64,000 bases of DNA. It comes from Rhodobacteraceae bacterium HIMB11 (lineage in GTDB: Bacteria; Pseudomonadota; Alphaproteobacteria; Rhodobacterales; Rhodobacteraceae). Numbering within the stretch: the first letter of the stretch is position 1; every line of letters begins with the position of its first letter. The stretch spans positions 186,001-250,000 of the forward strand of contig AVDB01000003.1 in NCBI GenBank assembly GCA_000472185.1, in the 5' to 3' direction. The notes under the pieces were generated by a model. It saw only the letters and a list, made by a program, of their open reading frames with translations, was not told where the DNA came from and searched no databases. Made by a program: the position numbers and the translations under genes. Shown here piece after piece: positions 17,385 through 26,463 of the stretch.

Positions 17385-18311
17385 ATGAACCACTTTTTAG
17401 ATATCAACAAAATTGCACCGACAGAGCTGCGAAAAATCATTGATCACGCGCGCCAGATGAAGGATGCACGTCAGGGTCAGCCCAAGGGCACGATGGACGC
17501 CGAACAACCTTTGGCGGGTCACATGGTTGCGCTGATTTTCGAAAAACCCTCGACACGCACGCGGGTCAGTTTTGATGTAGGTGTGCGTCAATTGGGTGGA
17601 CAAACCATGGTTCTCTCGGGTGCGGACATGCAATTGGGCCACGGTGAAACCATCGCCGACACGGCCCGTGTCCTAAGCCGATATGTGGACATGATCATGA
17701 TCCGCACCTTTGAAGAGGCCACATTGTTGGAAATGGCCGAACATGCCGACGTGCCAGTTATCAACGGACTGACCAACCGCACACATCCCTGTCAAATCAT
17801 GGCCGATATCATGACGTTCGAAGAACACCGTGGCCCGATCACAGGCAAAAAAGTGGTCTGGTCGGGCGATGGCAATAACGTCTTTGCCAGCTTTGCGCAC
17901 GCAGCCGGCCAATTTGGGTTTGACCTGACATTTACCGGACCAGAACAATTGGATCCAGAAATGGGGTTCATAGAAGAAGCCCGCGCCAAAGGATCAAATG
18001 TGCAAATCGAACGCGATCCGCATAAGGCGGTTCAGGGCGCTGATTTGGTCGTGACCGACACTTGGGTCAGTATGCATGATCACCCAACAACCCGCGAACG
18101 CCGCCACAATCAATTGCGCGCCTATCAGGTGAATGCCGAATTGATGGCGCATGCAAATGAGGATGCGTTGTTTATGCATTGCCTTCCCGCACACCGCAAC
18201 GAAGAGGCCACGTCCGAAGTCATGGACGGATCAAATTCCGTGATCTTTGATGAGGCTGAAAACCGTCTTCACGCGCAAAAGGCGGTGATGCGTTGGTGTC
18301 TGGGAAAATAA
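17385..18311 (+). CDS. argF: Ornithine carbamoyltransferase
   Basis: 308 residues. Makes citrulline from ornithine and carbamoyl phosphate. The carbamoyl-phosphate motif KPSTRTR, the HPCQ motif and the ornithine-site HCLPAHR are all visible. I start at ATG 17385 (MNHFLDINK), the usual family N-terminus, not at 17370. It is second in the operon with argD. A GC-rich terminator at 18324-18350 separates it from sulP. Confidence 0.96.
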   Translation: MNHFLDINKIAPTELRKIIDHARQMKDARQGQPKGTMDAEQPLAGHMVALIFEKPSTRTRVSFDVGVRQLGGQTMVLSGADMQLGHGETIADTARVLSRYVDMIMIRTFEEATLLEMAEHADVPVINGLTNRTHPCQIMADIMTFEEHRGPITGKKVVWSGDGNNVFASFAHAAGQFGFDLTFTGPEQLDPEMGFIEEARAKGSNVQIERDPHKAVQGADLVVTDTWVSMHDHPTTRERRHNQLRAYQVNAELMAHANEDALFMHCLPAHRNEEATSEVMDGSNSVIFDEAENRLHAQKAVMRWCLGK

Positions 18312-18323
18312 CCGTTCAAATGA

Positions 18324-18350
18324 AAAAGGCGCCTGATGGCGCCTTTTTTT
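18324..18350. terminator. Bidirectional terminator between argF and sulP
   Basis: GGCGCC-TGAT-GGCGCC, flanked by AAAAA on the left and seven T residues on the right, so it can act on both strands. It ends argF transcription and probably also the convergent sulP transcript. Confidence 0.88.
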
Positions 18351-18355
18351 GTAGG

Positions 18356-19960
18356 TCAGTGCCCGCCTTCTAGTATTCCAGTGCGCACCGAATAATTTGC
18401 GGCGATTTCGTATTCTGGATCATCATCACTATCCACCATCAAATGCCCCGCTTTGGTCAGCAAACTATGACAGTCTCGGCTTAGGTGGCGCAGCTGAATT
18501 TGTTTTCCAACTGCTTCGTATTTTGCAGCCACAGCCTCAATCGCTTGGAGTGCGGATTGATCCACAACACGGCTGTCGGCGAAATCAACGATCACCATTG
18601 ATGGATCTGCATCAATTGTAAATAGTTCCATGAACCCGTCTGAAGATCCAAAGAACAGTGGACCCTGAATGCGATAGGCCTTAACCCCTTCTGCATCGAT
18701 TTCGGTATGGGCGTGGATACGGCGCGCATTGTTCCATGCATAGGCCAAGGCAGAGACGATCACCCCCACAACCACAGCCACGGCCAAGTCGGTTGCAACG
18801 GTCACAATCGTCACCAAAACAATGACAAATGCGTCAATCAATGGCACCTTGCGCATGATGCGGAACGAGTTCCAGGCAAAGGTTCCAATGACCACCATGA
18901 ACATCACACCAACAAGTGCCGCCAGCGGTATTTGTTCAATGATGGACGAACCTGCCAGAATGAAGAACAGCAGGAACAACGCCGCTGCGATGCCCGCAAT
19001 GCGCGTTCGCCCGCCTGATTTCACGTTGATCATAGATTGCCCGATCATGGCGCAACCACCCATACCACCAAAGAACCCTGTCACAGTATTGGCCAAGCCT
19101 TGGGCCACACATTCTTGGCTTGCACCGCCCCGTTTACCAGTCATTTCACCAACAAGGTTCAGCGTCAGCAGGCTTTCGATCAAACCAATCGCCGCCAAAA
19201 TGATCGAATAGGGCAAAATAATTTGCAGCGTTTCCCATGTGAAGGGGACCGCAGGAATGTGGAATGGCGGCAACCCACCCTCGATCGAGGCCATGTCTCC
19301 CACGCGTGGAACGTCCAGTCCGAAAACAATGACAATGGCTGCAACAATACCGATGCCCGCCAGGGGCGCTGGAATGACTTTAGTCAATTTGGGAAGGTAG
19401 TGAATGATCGCCATTGTTAAGGCCACCAATGCCAACATGACGTACAGGGGTGTACCGCTTAACCAAACCTGACTATCGCCTTCGCTGACCTTAAATTGCG
19501 TCAATTGCGCCAAAAAGATTACGATGGCCAAACCGTTCACAAATCCCAGCATAACAGGATGCGGGACCAATCGGATAAATTTACCCCATTGCATCACACC
19601 CGCAAAAATTTGTAACAGCCCCATCAAAACGACGGTGGCGAACAAATACTCAACACCATGTTCAATGACTAAGGCAACCATGACCACCGCCAAGGCACCT
19701 GTGGCACCCGAAATCATTCCAGGACGTCCGCCAAAAAGCGCAGTGATCAAACCAACGATAAAGGCCGCATAAAGCCCCACCAAAGGGTGCACATGGGCAA
19801 CAAATGCAAAGGCGACAGCCTCGGGTACCAAGGCAAGCGCAACCGTTAGACCAGATAAAATTTCAATCCGCAGGCGCGATGCGGTGAACCCTTCGTCATT
19901 CATAAGGCTCAGATCCGGCTTTGCCATGCGTGCAAAGCGCGCCATAATTGCAGGTGTCAT
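18356..19960 (-). CDS. SulP-family anion transporter with STAS domain
   Basis: 534 residues. The N-terminal 400 residues hold the SulP membrane core with about 12-14 helices; LSGLTVALALVPEAVAFAFV is the usual first motif. Residues about 430-530 form a cytosolic STAS domain (VIVDFADSRVVDQSALQAI). SulP proteins carry sulfate, bicarbonate or other anions; the substrate here is not evident. ATG 19960 follows AAGGGG. The divergent gene is mtnP, and a strong palindrome lies between them at 20039. Confidence 0.92.
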   Translation of the reverse strand: MTPAIMARFARMAKPDLSLMNDEGFTASRLRIEILSGLTVALALVPEAVAFAFVAHVHPLVGLYAAFIVGLITALFGGRPGMISGATGALAVVMVALVIEHGVEYLFATVVLMGLLQIFAGVMQWGKFIRLVPHPVMLGFVNGLAIVIFLAQLTQFKVSEGDSQVWLSGTPLYVMLALVALTMAIIHYLPKLTKVIPAPLAGIGIVAAIVIVFGLDVPRVGDMASIEGGLPPFHIPAVPFTWETLQIILPYSIILAAIGLIESLLTLNLVGEMTGKRGGASQECVAQGLANTVTGFFGGMGGCAMIGQSMINVKSGGRTRIAGIAAALFLLFFILAGSSIIEQIPLAALVGVMFMVVIGTFAWNSFRIMRKVPLIDAFVIVLVTIVTVATDLAVAVVVGVIVSALAYAWNNARRIHAHTEIDAEGVKAYRIQGPLFFGSSDGFMELFTIDADPSMVIVDFADSRVVDQSALQAIEAVAAKYEAVGKQIQLRHLSRDCHSLLTKAGHLMVDSDDDPEYEIAANYSVRTGILEGGH

Positions 19961-20038
19961 AACGTACCCCTTTGGTGTGATTTTGCGCCCACATATCCAA
20001 GTTTTCTAATATTGGAAAGCAGGATGACCCAAAATCAC

Positions 20039-20055
20039 GTAAAATGTCATTTTAC
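20039..20055. promoter_or_regulatory. 17-bp palindrome between sulP and mtnP
   Basis: GTAAAATG (20039-20046) and CATTTTAC (20048-20055) are perfect inverted repeats around a single T. A second imperfect palindrome, TTTC-TAATATTG-GAAA, lies at 20003-20018. Both sit in the 148-base divergent region. This is the form of a transcription-factor operator; I do not recognise the consensus. Confidence 0.5.
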
Positions 20056-20108
20056 CTATCGCACCATCACAGGTAATTATTCCCAGACTCAGACGTAAGG
20101 AACGGATT

Positions 20109-20981
20109 ATGCGTAAAACAAAAATCGCAATCATTGGCGGTTCAGGAATCTACGATATCGACTGTTTGGTGGGCGCAACATGGACAGATGTTGAAACACC
20201 TTGGGGGGCGCCATCAGATCAGGTTTTAACAGGCACATTAAACGACGTTGATATGGTGTTTTTGCCACGCCATGGGCGCGGGCACGTCTATTCGCCAACA
20301 ACGGTGCCATATCGCGCGAATATTGATGCGCTGAAAAGATTGGGCGTCACTGATGTGATCAGTGTTTCTGCCTGCGGCTCATTCAGAGATGAAATGGCCC
20401 CTGGCGATTTTGTTATCGTGGATCAATTTATCGACCGTACCTTTGCCCGCGAAAAGTCGTTTTTTGGAACGGGCTGCGTGGCTCATGTTTCAGTCGCCCA
20501 TCCCACCTGTCCACGCCTCTCGGCAGCCTGCATTCAGGCGGCAAGTGATGCTGGGATCACCGTCCACAAAGGCGGCACCTATTTGGCAATGGAAGGTCCA
20601 CAGTTTTCCAGCATCGCGGAAAGCAAAATGTACCGCGAAAGCTGGGGCGCGGATGTGATTGGCATGACCAATATGCCAGAGGCGAAATTGGCCCGCGAAG
20701 CCGAGCTATGCTATGCCTCGGTCGCGATGATCACAGATTATGACAGTTGGCACCCAGAACACGGTAGCGTCGATATAACGTCAATCATCGCAACATTGCA
20801 GGGAAACGCAGGCAAGGCACGTGACTTGGTTGGCCGTCTACCCGCATTGCTGTGCCACGAACGTGATGACTGTCCACATGGCTGCGATAAGGCATTGGAC
20901 TTCGCAATCATGACCGCCCCCGATAAACGCGATCCCGACTTGATTGCGAAACTGGATGCAATCGCAGGTCGCGTACTTTAA
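20109..20981 (+). CDS. mtnP: S-methyl-5'-thioadenosine phosphorylase
   Basis: 290 residues. Cleaves methylthioadenosine, a by-product of polyamine and quorum-signal synthesis, to adenine and methylthioribose 1-phosphate. Signature segments are GGSGIYD, ISVSACGSF, AMEGPQFSSIAES and MITDYDSWH, whose Asp pair favours 6-aminopurine substrates over guanosine. AAGGA precedes ATG 20109. It is followed after 9 bases by apt, which uses the adenine released. Confidence 0.93.
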   Translation: MRKTKIAIIGGSGIYDIDCLVGATWTDVETPWGAPSDQVLTGTLNDVDMVFLPRHGRGHVYSPTTVPYRANIDALKRLGVTDVISVSACGSFRDEMAPGDFVIVDQFIDRTFAREKSFFGTGCVAHVSVAHPTCPRLSAACIQAASDAGITVHKGGTYLAMEGPQFSSIAESKMYRESWGADVIGMTNMPEAKLAREAELCYASVAMITDYDSWHPEHGSVDITSIIATLQGNAGKARDLVGRLPALLCHERDDCPHGCDKALDFAIMTAPDKRDPDLIAKLDAIAGRVL

Positions 20982-20990
20982 GGATCAGAC

Positions 20991-21521
20991 ATGAAAACCG
21001 TAAAAGATTATATTCGCACCATCGTTGATTTCCCTCATGAGGGGATCATGTTTCGCGATGTCACGACACTTTTTGCCGATCCGCGTGGATTTCGCATGTG
21101 CATCGATCAAATGCTGCACCCTTACGCAGGTCAGCCAATTGACAAAGTTGTTGGGTTAGAGGCGCGTGGATTTATCCTTGGTGGGGCCATTGCCCATCAG
21201 CTGGGTACAGGATTTGTACCTGTCCGCAAAAAGGGCAAATTGCCCGGCACCACCATTTCGCAAGATTACAAATTGGAATACGGCGAAGCGATCGTGGAAA
21301 TCCATGACGACGCGATCGAAGCGGGCGAGCGTATCTTGGTTGTTGATGATCTATTGGCGACAGGGGGCACTGCAGAGGCGGGCATAAAGTTGATTGAACG
21401 CCTTGGCGGGGACATTATTGGATGTTCGTTTATTGTGGATTTGCCTGAATTGGGGGGGCGCAAAAAGCTTCAGTCCATGAACATGGACGTGCAGGTCCTG
21501 TGCGAATTCGACGGGCTTTAA
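20991..21521 (+). CDS. apt: Adenine phosphoribosyltransferase
   Basis: 176 residues. Converts adenine and PRPP to AMP. The PRPP-binding motif is [14 protein letters not shown] (about residues 115-128). [14 protein letters not shown] near the N-terminus and [14 protein letters not shown] are typical of Apt. Immediate coupling to mtnP points to salvage of adenine from methylthioadenosine. Its TAA lies in a TTAA shared with the convergent gene. Confidence 0.96.
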   Translation: MKTVKDYIRTIVDFPHEGIMFRDVTTLFADPRGFRMCIDQMLHPYAGQPIDKVVGLEARGFILGGAIAHQLGTGFVPVRKKGKLPGTTISQDYKLEYGEAIVEIHDDAIEAGERILVVDDLLATGGTAEAGIKLIERLGGDIIGCSFIVDLPELGGRKKLQSMNMDVQVLCEFDGL

Positions 21522-21868
21522 TCCTGATTCAGATAGGCGCGTACGCAGTCTTGGACGCGGCGAAATCTATCGGCCCCCAAATGCGTACCACCAAACCATC
21601 GGGTGACAATAACAACGTGATCAAACAGTTCTTCACGTTCTAGCATGCGTAGGATGACAATGCCTGCCCCCGCTTCGACATCGTCATTTTTAATGCCACC
21701 CTCGCTCGATGACAAAAGCGCCCATGTATTATGGGTCGCCTTGGCAAATTTTTTCGAACGTTTTAATTGCTTTAACACAGCCAAGGCATCTGCCTTGGTT
21801 TTGGCCTCTGACCCAGTGACCGCGTATTTGGAACCACGGTCCGTTAAAACTGGATCAATCTGTTTCAT
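21518..21868 (-). CDS. IMPACT / UPF0029-family protein
   Basis: 116 residues. It matches the N-terminal half of the YigZ/IMPACT family: [31 protein letters not shown], then [15 protein letters not shown] and [20 protein letters not shown]. The family role is unclear; the eukaryotic relative modulates GCN2. The second YigZ domain is absent, which is common for this shorter type. It shares stop bases with apt tail to tail. Confidence 0.85.
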   Translation of the reverse strand: MKQIDPVLTDRGSKYAVTGSEAKTKADALAVLKQLKRSKKFAKATHNTWALLSSSEGGIKNDDVEAGAGIVILRMLEREELFDHVVIVTRWFGGTHLGADRFRRVQDCVRAYLNQD

Positions 21869-21873
21869 GCGTG

Positions 21874-22053
21874 CTAGTTGGTTTCTTCCTCAAGATGCAT
21901 TTTCATATCAACCAAAACTTGCTGCAAAGCAACAGTTTCACGCAATAACCGCTTTGCTTCGTTGATCGCGATGATCCCGTCTTCGATGGATTGATGATAC
22001 TCTGACATTAGAATCGCAAACCGTTGCGACAGGGCAATAACATCAGAATTCAC
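21874..22053 (-). CDS. Small coiled-coil hypothetical protein
   Basis: 59 residues from GTG 22053. This codon overlaps the TGA of the preceding gene as GTGA, so the two are probably translationally coupled. The sequence is strongly helical with heptad-like hydrophobics (ALSQRFAILMSEYHQSIEDG, LLRETVALQQVLVDMKMHLE) and no Cys. It may be a small partner subunit of the 22050-22337 protein. Family not recognised. Confidence 0.55.
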   Translation of the reverse strand: MNSDVIALSQRFAILMSEYHQSIEDGIIAINEAKRLLRETVALQQVLVDMKMHLEEETN

Positions 22054-22337
22054 GCCCCCTGCCCCATATTCTTCTGAACTTGATCACGACTATTGCGGGA
22101 CAATGTTGCGCAGATCACCTCACCCAAGTCAGTTGTAACATGTGGAAAGCTGGCCGTTTTGTCCAAGGCTGTAACGGCATCAATGGGCATATAGCGGTCA
22201 TAATGTTCGGGATTATCGGAATAATACCCGCCTAATGTTGCCTTTGACCTGCCGGTAATTGTGCAGGCGTTTTCAATTCCCACATTTTTGACCAAAGCCT
22301 CGATGTGCTTTTTCAAGTAACTTCCAACTACTTGCAT
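22050..22337 (-). CDS. Conserved helix-turn-helix-like hypothetical protein
   Basis: 95 residues from ATG 22337, chosen because AGGGA lies six bases upstream. The segment ACTITGRSKATLGGYYSDNP resembles the turn and recognition helix of small phage-type regulators, and PIDAVTALDKTASFPHVTT follows. I recall similar proteins in Rhodobacterales annotated only as hypothetical. It is coupled to the 59-residue gene downstream. A regulatory role is inference. Confidence 0.6.
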   Translation of the reverse strand: MQVVGSYLKKHIEALVKNVGIENACTITGRSKATLGGYYSDNPEHYDRYMPIDAVTALDKTASFPHVTTDLGEVICATLSRNSRDQVQKNMGQGA

Positions 22338-22619
22338 ACTAAATTCCCTCATACTAACCAAATTGATAAAATACTATTTTTTTCCATTAAATAATACTTT
22401 AGGCAATGCCATAATTATAGTTCGTGCAAGCAGAGGCATTATGCCGATCAAGTTGCCGAATTGGGGTGGGAAACTGTGACAATCACTCCCGGCCGCAAAC
22501 CAGTCGGGGTTAGGCATCCTCGGGGTTGGGTTAACGATTGTGGTAAGTGTTGCATTGCTTAGTGTTTTTCCCACCCCTTTCAGCTTGAAATTCAACGTCC
22601 TTCGCGGCATGACTTGGCT
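22338..22619. other. Gene-poor stretch upstream of tdk
   Basis: 282 bases between the helix-turn-helix-like gene and tdk. The left part is AT-rich and could hold promoters for both. The right part can be read on the plus strand as a hydrophobic frame (SGLGILGVGLTIVVSVALLS), but it is broken by a TGA near 22480 and lacks a good start. A minus-strand frame across 22374-22640 has no start signals. I see no supportable gene. Confidence 0.3.
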
Positions 22620-23198
22620 ATGGCCAAGCTGTATTTTCACTATTCAACAATGAACGCGGGCAAAAGCACGCTGTTGCTGCAGGCGTCCTATAACTATGTT
22701 GAACGGGGGATGCAGACCTATCTGTTGACTGCAAATTTTGATGATCGTGCGGGTGCTGGCAGAATCGGATCACGCATTGGGATCGGGGCGGATGCGGACA
22801 CTTTTGCATCCAAAACAGACCTGTTTTCCAAAATACAAGCGCGCATAAAAGCTGGCCCCTGCGCCTGTGTCTTCATTGATGAGGCGCAGTTTTTGTCCGC
22901 CGATCAAGTTTGGCAACTAGCCCGCGTGGTGGATGATTTGAAGGTGCCCGTCATGTGTTACGGATTGCGCGTGGATTTTCAGGGCAAGCTCTTTCCAGGT
23001 TCAGCAGCACTTTTGGCATTGGCGGATGAGATGCGAGAGATACGCACCATTTGCCACTGCGGGAAAAAGGCGACGATGGTCGTGCGACAAGACGAACACG
23101 GAAACGTGTTGAAAGACGGCGCGCAGGTGCAAGTTGGCGGAAATGAAACCTATGTCTCGCTATGTCGTGTGCATTGGCGACAGGCGATCGGGGATTAA
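22620..23198 (+). CDS. tdk: Thymidine kinase
   Basis: 192 residues, type II thymidine kinase. Phosphorylates thymidine in the salvage of dTMP. The P-loop is STMNAGKST (about 9-17), the catalytic acid lies in VFIDEAQFL, and the Zn ligands are ICHCGKKA and a C-terminal CRVHW. ATG 22620 was preferred over the TTG six bases upstream (22614). It shares stop-codon bases with the convergent csaA. Confidence 0.95.
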   Translation: MAKLYFHYSTMNAGKSTLLLQASYNYVERGMQTYLLTANFDDRAGAGRIGSRIGIGADADTFASKTDLFSKIQARIKAGPCACVFIDEAQFLSADQVWQLARVVDDLKVPVMCYGLRVDFQGKLFPGSAALLALADEMREIRTICHCGKKATMVVRQDEHGNVLKDGAQVQVGGNETYVSLCRVHWRQAIGD

Positions 23199-23533
23199 TG
23201 CATCCGACCGCCGTTTGGCACAATTTGATCTGGGGCGATCAGAACAACTGCACCTGAATCATCCATGCATCCCAGAACCAGAACCTCGGACATAAACGGC
23301 CCGATCTGTCGCGGCGGGAAATTCACGACGCCCATCACCTGTTTTCCGACCAATTGCTCAGGTGTATAGTGTGCTGTGACCTGCGCAGATGTTTTGCGTT
23401 CGCCAATTTCACCGCCAAAATCGATCCACATTTTAATCGCTGGCTTTCGCGCCTCTGGAAAGGGTTCTGCACGGATCACTGTGCCCACGCGGATATCAAC
23501 GTTCAGAAAATCATCATATGTGATATCAGCCAT
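23195..23533 (-). CDS. csaA: CsaA-like tRNA-binding domain protein
   Basis: 112 residues, a single tRNA-binding OB-fold of the CsaA type: FLNVDIRVGTVIRAEPFPEA, KMWIDFGGEIG and KQVMGVVNFPPRQIG. Bacillus CsaA has been reported as a secretion-related chaperone, and related domains bind tRNA. ATG 23533 follows GGAG and overlaps the end of proC by 8 bases, so the two are co-translated. Confidence 0.87.
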   Translation of the reverse strand: MADITYDDFLNVDIRVGTVIRAEPFPEARKPAIKMWIDFGGEIGERKTSAQVTAHYTPEQLVGKQVMGVVNFPPRQIGPFMSEVLVLGCMDDSGAVVLIAPDQIVPNGGRMH

Positions 23534-24341
23534 TTGAAAGCTCCTTTGAACGCATTGTCGCGGCTGCGACGGTTCCACCGATCAATGGGCTCAAACCCGC
23601 ATTTTGATCCATCAACACCTCAAGCCCCGCCTGCGTTGTTCCATTCGGACTGGTGACGTTGATCCGTAACTGTTCGGGCGTTTCCTCGGACGCATTAGCC
23701 AATGCGCCTGCACCTGCAACAGTGGCTTTGGCCAATTGCATGGCCAAGTCTGGCGACAACCCCTGCGCCTCGCCTGCCTTGGCCAGTGCGTCGATCATGT
23801 AAAACACATAAGCTGGTCCAGACCCCGACACACCAGTGACCGCATCCATTTGACTTTCGCTGTCCAAATCAACGACCTCACCAATCGCGGATAAGAGCGC
23901 ATGCGCCAGATCAATGTGATCTTTTGTCGATACGGCATTTCCAATCAATGCTGTAATCCCCTGACCAATTGCGGCAGGTGTATTTGGCATTGCCCGCAAA
24001 ATTGGGGAATTTGCGCCCAAAATGTCTTCATAAGTTCCAAGAGAGATCCCTGCCGCAACCGACAGAAACACAGTTTCCCCGCCCCCCATTGCCTGAAGCG
24101 TCGGAAGCGCCTCTTGCATCATCTGTGGTTTAACAGCGATCAAAACAAGTGCGGGTTTGGCAGGTAATTCTTCGTTCAAATGGACGCCCTGTGCAAGCAC
24201 CCATTCCGATGGATAGGGATCAACAACGTAAACAGAAGATGGGTTCAAGCCATTTGCAAGCCAACCCGCCAACATGGCAGAACCCATTTTTCCGCAACCA
24301 AGCAGAACCAAACCCTGCTGAGAAAGTGTGTCAAACGTCAT
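23526..24341 (-). CDS. proC: Pyrroline-5-carboxylate reductase
   Basis: 271 residues. Last step of proline synthesis. The N-terminal NAD(P)-binding motif is LLGCGKMGSAMLAGW. The C-terminal dimerisation signature is DAVTGVSGSGPAYVFYMIDAL, then TSPNGTTQAGL. ATG 24341 was chosen by family alignment. It is downstream of the ybjN-like gene by 38 bases and overlaps csaA. Confidence 0.95.
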   Translation of the reverse strand: MTFDTLSQQGLVLLGCGKMGSAMLAGWLANGLNPSSVYVVDPYPSEWVLAQGVHLNEELPAKPALVLIAVKPQMMQEALPTLQAMGGGETVFLSVAAGISLGTYEDILGANSPILRAMPNTPAAIGQGITALIGNAVSTKDHIDLAHALLSAIGEVVDLDSESQMDAVTGVSGSGPAYVFYMIDALAKAGEAQGLSPDLAMQLAKATVAGAGALANASEETPEQLRINVTSPNGTTQAGLEVLMDQNAGLSPLIGGTVAAATMRSKELSNG

Positions 24342-24379
24342 ATCAACCCCAAACAATCAATTTCATTTGGGGTGCAGTA

Positions 24380-24880
24380 TTATGCGTGACCGTAGGCTTC
24401 TGCAATGGCGACCTGCATCGCTTGCTGCGGCGTGTGCTCTCCATATACCGCCAATTGGAAGGCGGGATAATACCGTTCCGCATTCATGACTGCCGCACCG
24501 ATCATGGTGTCGATTTGTTCAGGCGATGCAAACTGCCCCCCCGACAAAACCAAACCATAGCGATAAACCATCAAACCAGGTTCGTCCCAATAGGAAAAAC
24601 CACCGGTCCAGCAGCGATCGTTTACTTCGTTCAACGCTTCATATAGGGCAGGAAATCGCTCTTTCGGCGGCTCCATTTCGAAGGTACAAATCAACCGCAG
24701 CGTTTCATCAAATCCCGACCACGCCAATGTCAACGAATATGTCCGCCACTGCGCCTCAACGGCCATTGCAATTTGATTTTCTTCTATACGATCGAACTCC
24801 CACTCATGGTGCTCAGCGATGTGTTCGACAATATCGATTGGGTGAATTTCTTCTTCTAAGAACTGCTCGTTCAATGCCAT
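24380..24880 (-). CDS. YbjN-domain protein
   Basis: 166 residues of the YbjN fold, similar to secretion chaperones: an acidic N-terminus (EEEIHPIDIVEHIAEHHEWE), TLRLICTFEMEPP, and LMVYRYGLVLSGGQ. E. coli YbjN affects motility and stress, but the biochemical role is unknown. ATG 24880 follows AGAGGTGG. It is first in the apparent operon ybjN-proC-csaA. Confidence 0.85.
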   Translation of the reverse strand: MALNEQFLEEEIHPIDIVEHIAEHHEWEFDRIEENQIAMAVEAQWRTYSLTLAWSGFDETLRLICTFEMEPPKERFPALYEALNEVNDRCWTGGFSYWDEPGLMVYRYGLVLSGGQFASPEQIDTMIGAAVMNAERYYPAFQLAVYGEHTPQQAMQVAIAEAYGHA

Positions 24881-25038
24881 AGCGCCACCTCTTTTATGCT
24901 TAGCGTAGGGAAGTGGCAGCTTCCCCAATCGCTTGGTGCCTGCTCAAGAGGCTGGGGGGATGACCCGGCCCCTTACTAGATATGGTGCTGTGCTTTGATT
25001 GATATGTAAAGCAAAATATTTGTAACGCACACAAAATG

Positions 25039-25063
25039 CTGTGGATAAAAAAGTTATCCACAG
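25039..25063. promoter_or_regulatory. Inverted pair of DnaA boxes
   Basis: CTGTGGATAA (25039-25048) and TTATCCACAG (25054-25063) are perfect inverted repeats separated by 5 bases. Each half contains TTATCCACA, the high-affinity DnaA-box consensus. They lie in the 357-base gap between ybjN and ubiK (24881-25237), where I see no gene. The neighbours are not those usually found at alphaproteobacterial origins, so a DnaA-controlled promoter or DnaA-titration site is more likely than oriC. A simple hairpin is also possible, though no T-run follows. Confidence 0.6.
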
Positions 25064-25237
25064 AAAATGTGCGATTTTTAAAAATACGTTCTGAATTCAA
25101 TGATAGTGTTTGGGCGTTCCACTCGTTTTTATTTAACCGAAGCGCCCCGATTTTGATTGATCACGTGTGATCGAATGCATTGCCCCTTGCCCAGTTCGCG
25201 AACAGCAGCGCGGCAAAGGGAATGCGTGTATTTACGT

Positions 25238-25477
25238 TTATTTATTCTCAAATGCATCAAGGCGCGCTTTTAGCTCTGCGTTTTCTTCGCGCGCTTTCTG
25301 GGCCATCATGCGCACCGCATCAAATTCTTCGCGGGTTACGAAATCACGATCCACCAACCAACGGTCCATCCACGATTTCATCGCATTTTCGGCCTCGTCC
25401 CGTGCGCCCTGCGCAACACCCATCGCGTTTGTCATCAATTGGGACAAGTCATCGAACATTTTATTTCGGGGGGTCAT
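25238..25477 (-). CDS. ubiK: Accessory factor UbiK family protein
   Basis: 79 residues of the BMFP/YqiC type: MFDDLSQLMTNAMGVAQGAR, then a C-terminal coiled coil (EEFDAVRMMAQKAREENAEL). UbiK assists ubiquinone synthesis by joining the Ubi enzyme complex at the membrane and is a membrane-fusogenic trimer. ATG 25477 follows GGAGAG. It is divergent from lgt. Confidence 0.88.
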   Translation of the reverse strand: MTPRNKMFDDLSQLMTNAMGVAQGARDEAENAMKSWMDRWLVDRDFVTREEFDAVRMMAQKAREENAELKARLDAFENK

Positions 25478-25584
25478 CGCACTCTCCACGTTTGTTTCAT
25501 GTTACATATGGTACGAATTGAGGCGCACCGCAAGGTTGACAAGTCATTCTTGTTGGATGAAGTCATATTTGGAGAGGTACAAAC

Positions 25585-26463
25585 GTGATAGAATTTCCAA
25601 ATATTTCGCCCGAGATTTTTTCAATAAACGTCTTTGGTATCGATCTTGCGCTGCGCTGGTATGCGATGGCGTATATCTTGGGCCTGATCCTTGCCTGGCG
25701 TATTGCCTATTTCGCGGTGTCACGCCCCTTGATCTGGCCGCGCAATCAAGCGCCGCTTGATCCAGTACAGCTTGAAGATTTGCTGACATATTGCATCTTG
25801 GGGGTCATTTTCGGCGGTCGGCTTGGATATGTGATCTTCTATGATACGGCACATTATATCGCCAACCCAATAGAAATCCTAATGCTGTGGAAGGGTGGCA
25901 TGGCCTTTCATGGTGGGCTATTGGGTGTGATCCTGGGCGCATATTTGTATTACCGAAAAACCTATACGCCCCTTTTATCTGGGGCCGATCTGTTGGCCTT
26001 GGCAACACCCGTGGGTTTGTTATTGGGACGCATTGCCAACTTCACCAACGCCGAGCTTTGGGGGCGCCCAACTGATCTGCCATGGGGCGTCATTTTCCCG
26101 GGTGAGGCCGCGCAATCCTGTGGTCAAATCGTGGGCCTTTGCGCGCGACATCCATCACAATTGTATGAAGCATTGCTTGAGGGTTTGTTACTTGGTGCGG
26201 TGCTGATGTATTTGGCATTTCACAAAGGTACATTGAAACGGCCAGGATTTGTTTGTGGTACATTTTTCGTCGGCTACGGCATCGCACGATCAATCGTTGA
26301 ATTGGTCCGTCAACCTGATGCGCAATTTACCTCTGCCATAAATCCAATCGGTTATGTCATCCAATTTGGCGAATGGGGATTGACCATGGGACAACTGTTG
26401 TCAATTCCAATGATATTGATTGGCCTATTCCTGATCATCCGCAGCAAACCCGTATCTGCATGA
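25585..26463 (+). CDS. lgt: Prolipoprotein diacylglyceryl transferase
   Basis: 292 residues, seven-helix inner-membrane enzyme that attaches diacylglycerol to the lipobox Cys of prolipoproteins. The Lgt signature [19 protein letters not shown] is complete, with FHGGLLG before it and [12 protein letters not shown] after. It starts at GTG 25585 behind GGAGAGG. Its end overlaps the midA-like gene by four bases (ATGA). The lipoprotein at 48235 is one likely substrate. Confidence 0.96.
   Translation: MIEFPNISPEIFSINVFGIDLALRWYAMAYILGLILAWRIAYFAVSRPLIWPRNQAPLDPVQLEDLLTYCILGVIFGGRLGYVIFYDTAHYIANPIEILMLWKGGMAFHGGLLGVILGAYLYYRKTYTPLLSGADLLALATPVGLLLGRIANFTNAELWGRPTDLPWGVIFPGEAAQSCGQIVGLCARHPSQLYEALLEGLLLGAVLMYLAFHKGTLKRPGFVCGTFFVGYGIARSIVELVRQPDAQFTSAINPIGYVIQFGEWGLTMGQLLSIPMILIGLFLIIRSKPVSA

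Noticed and set aside
22374-22640. 88-residue minus-strand frame upstream of tdk
   Set aside because: It overlaps the tdk start, lacks a ribosome-binding site and shows no recognisable pattern.
24881-25237. Chromosomal replication origin at the DnaA-box pair
   Set aside because: Only two boxes are seen, there is no clear AT-rich unwinding element next to them, and the neighbouring genes are not typical of an origin.
24881-25237. SRP RNA or 6S RNA gene in the ybjN-ubiK gap
   Set aside because: The conserved GGAAGGAAGC core of SRP RNA is absent on both strands, and no 6S-like long hairpin was seen.
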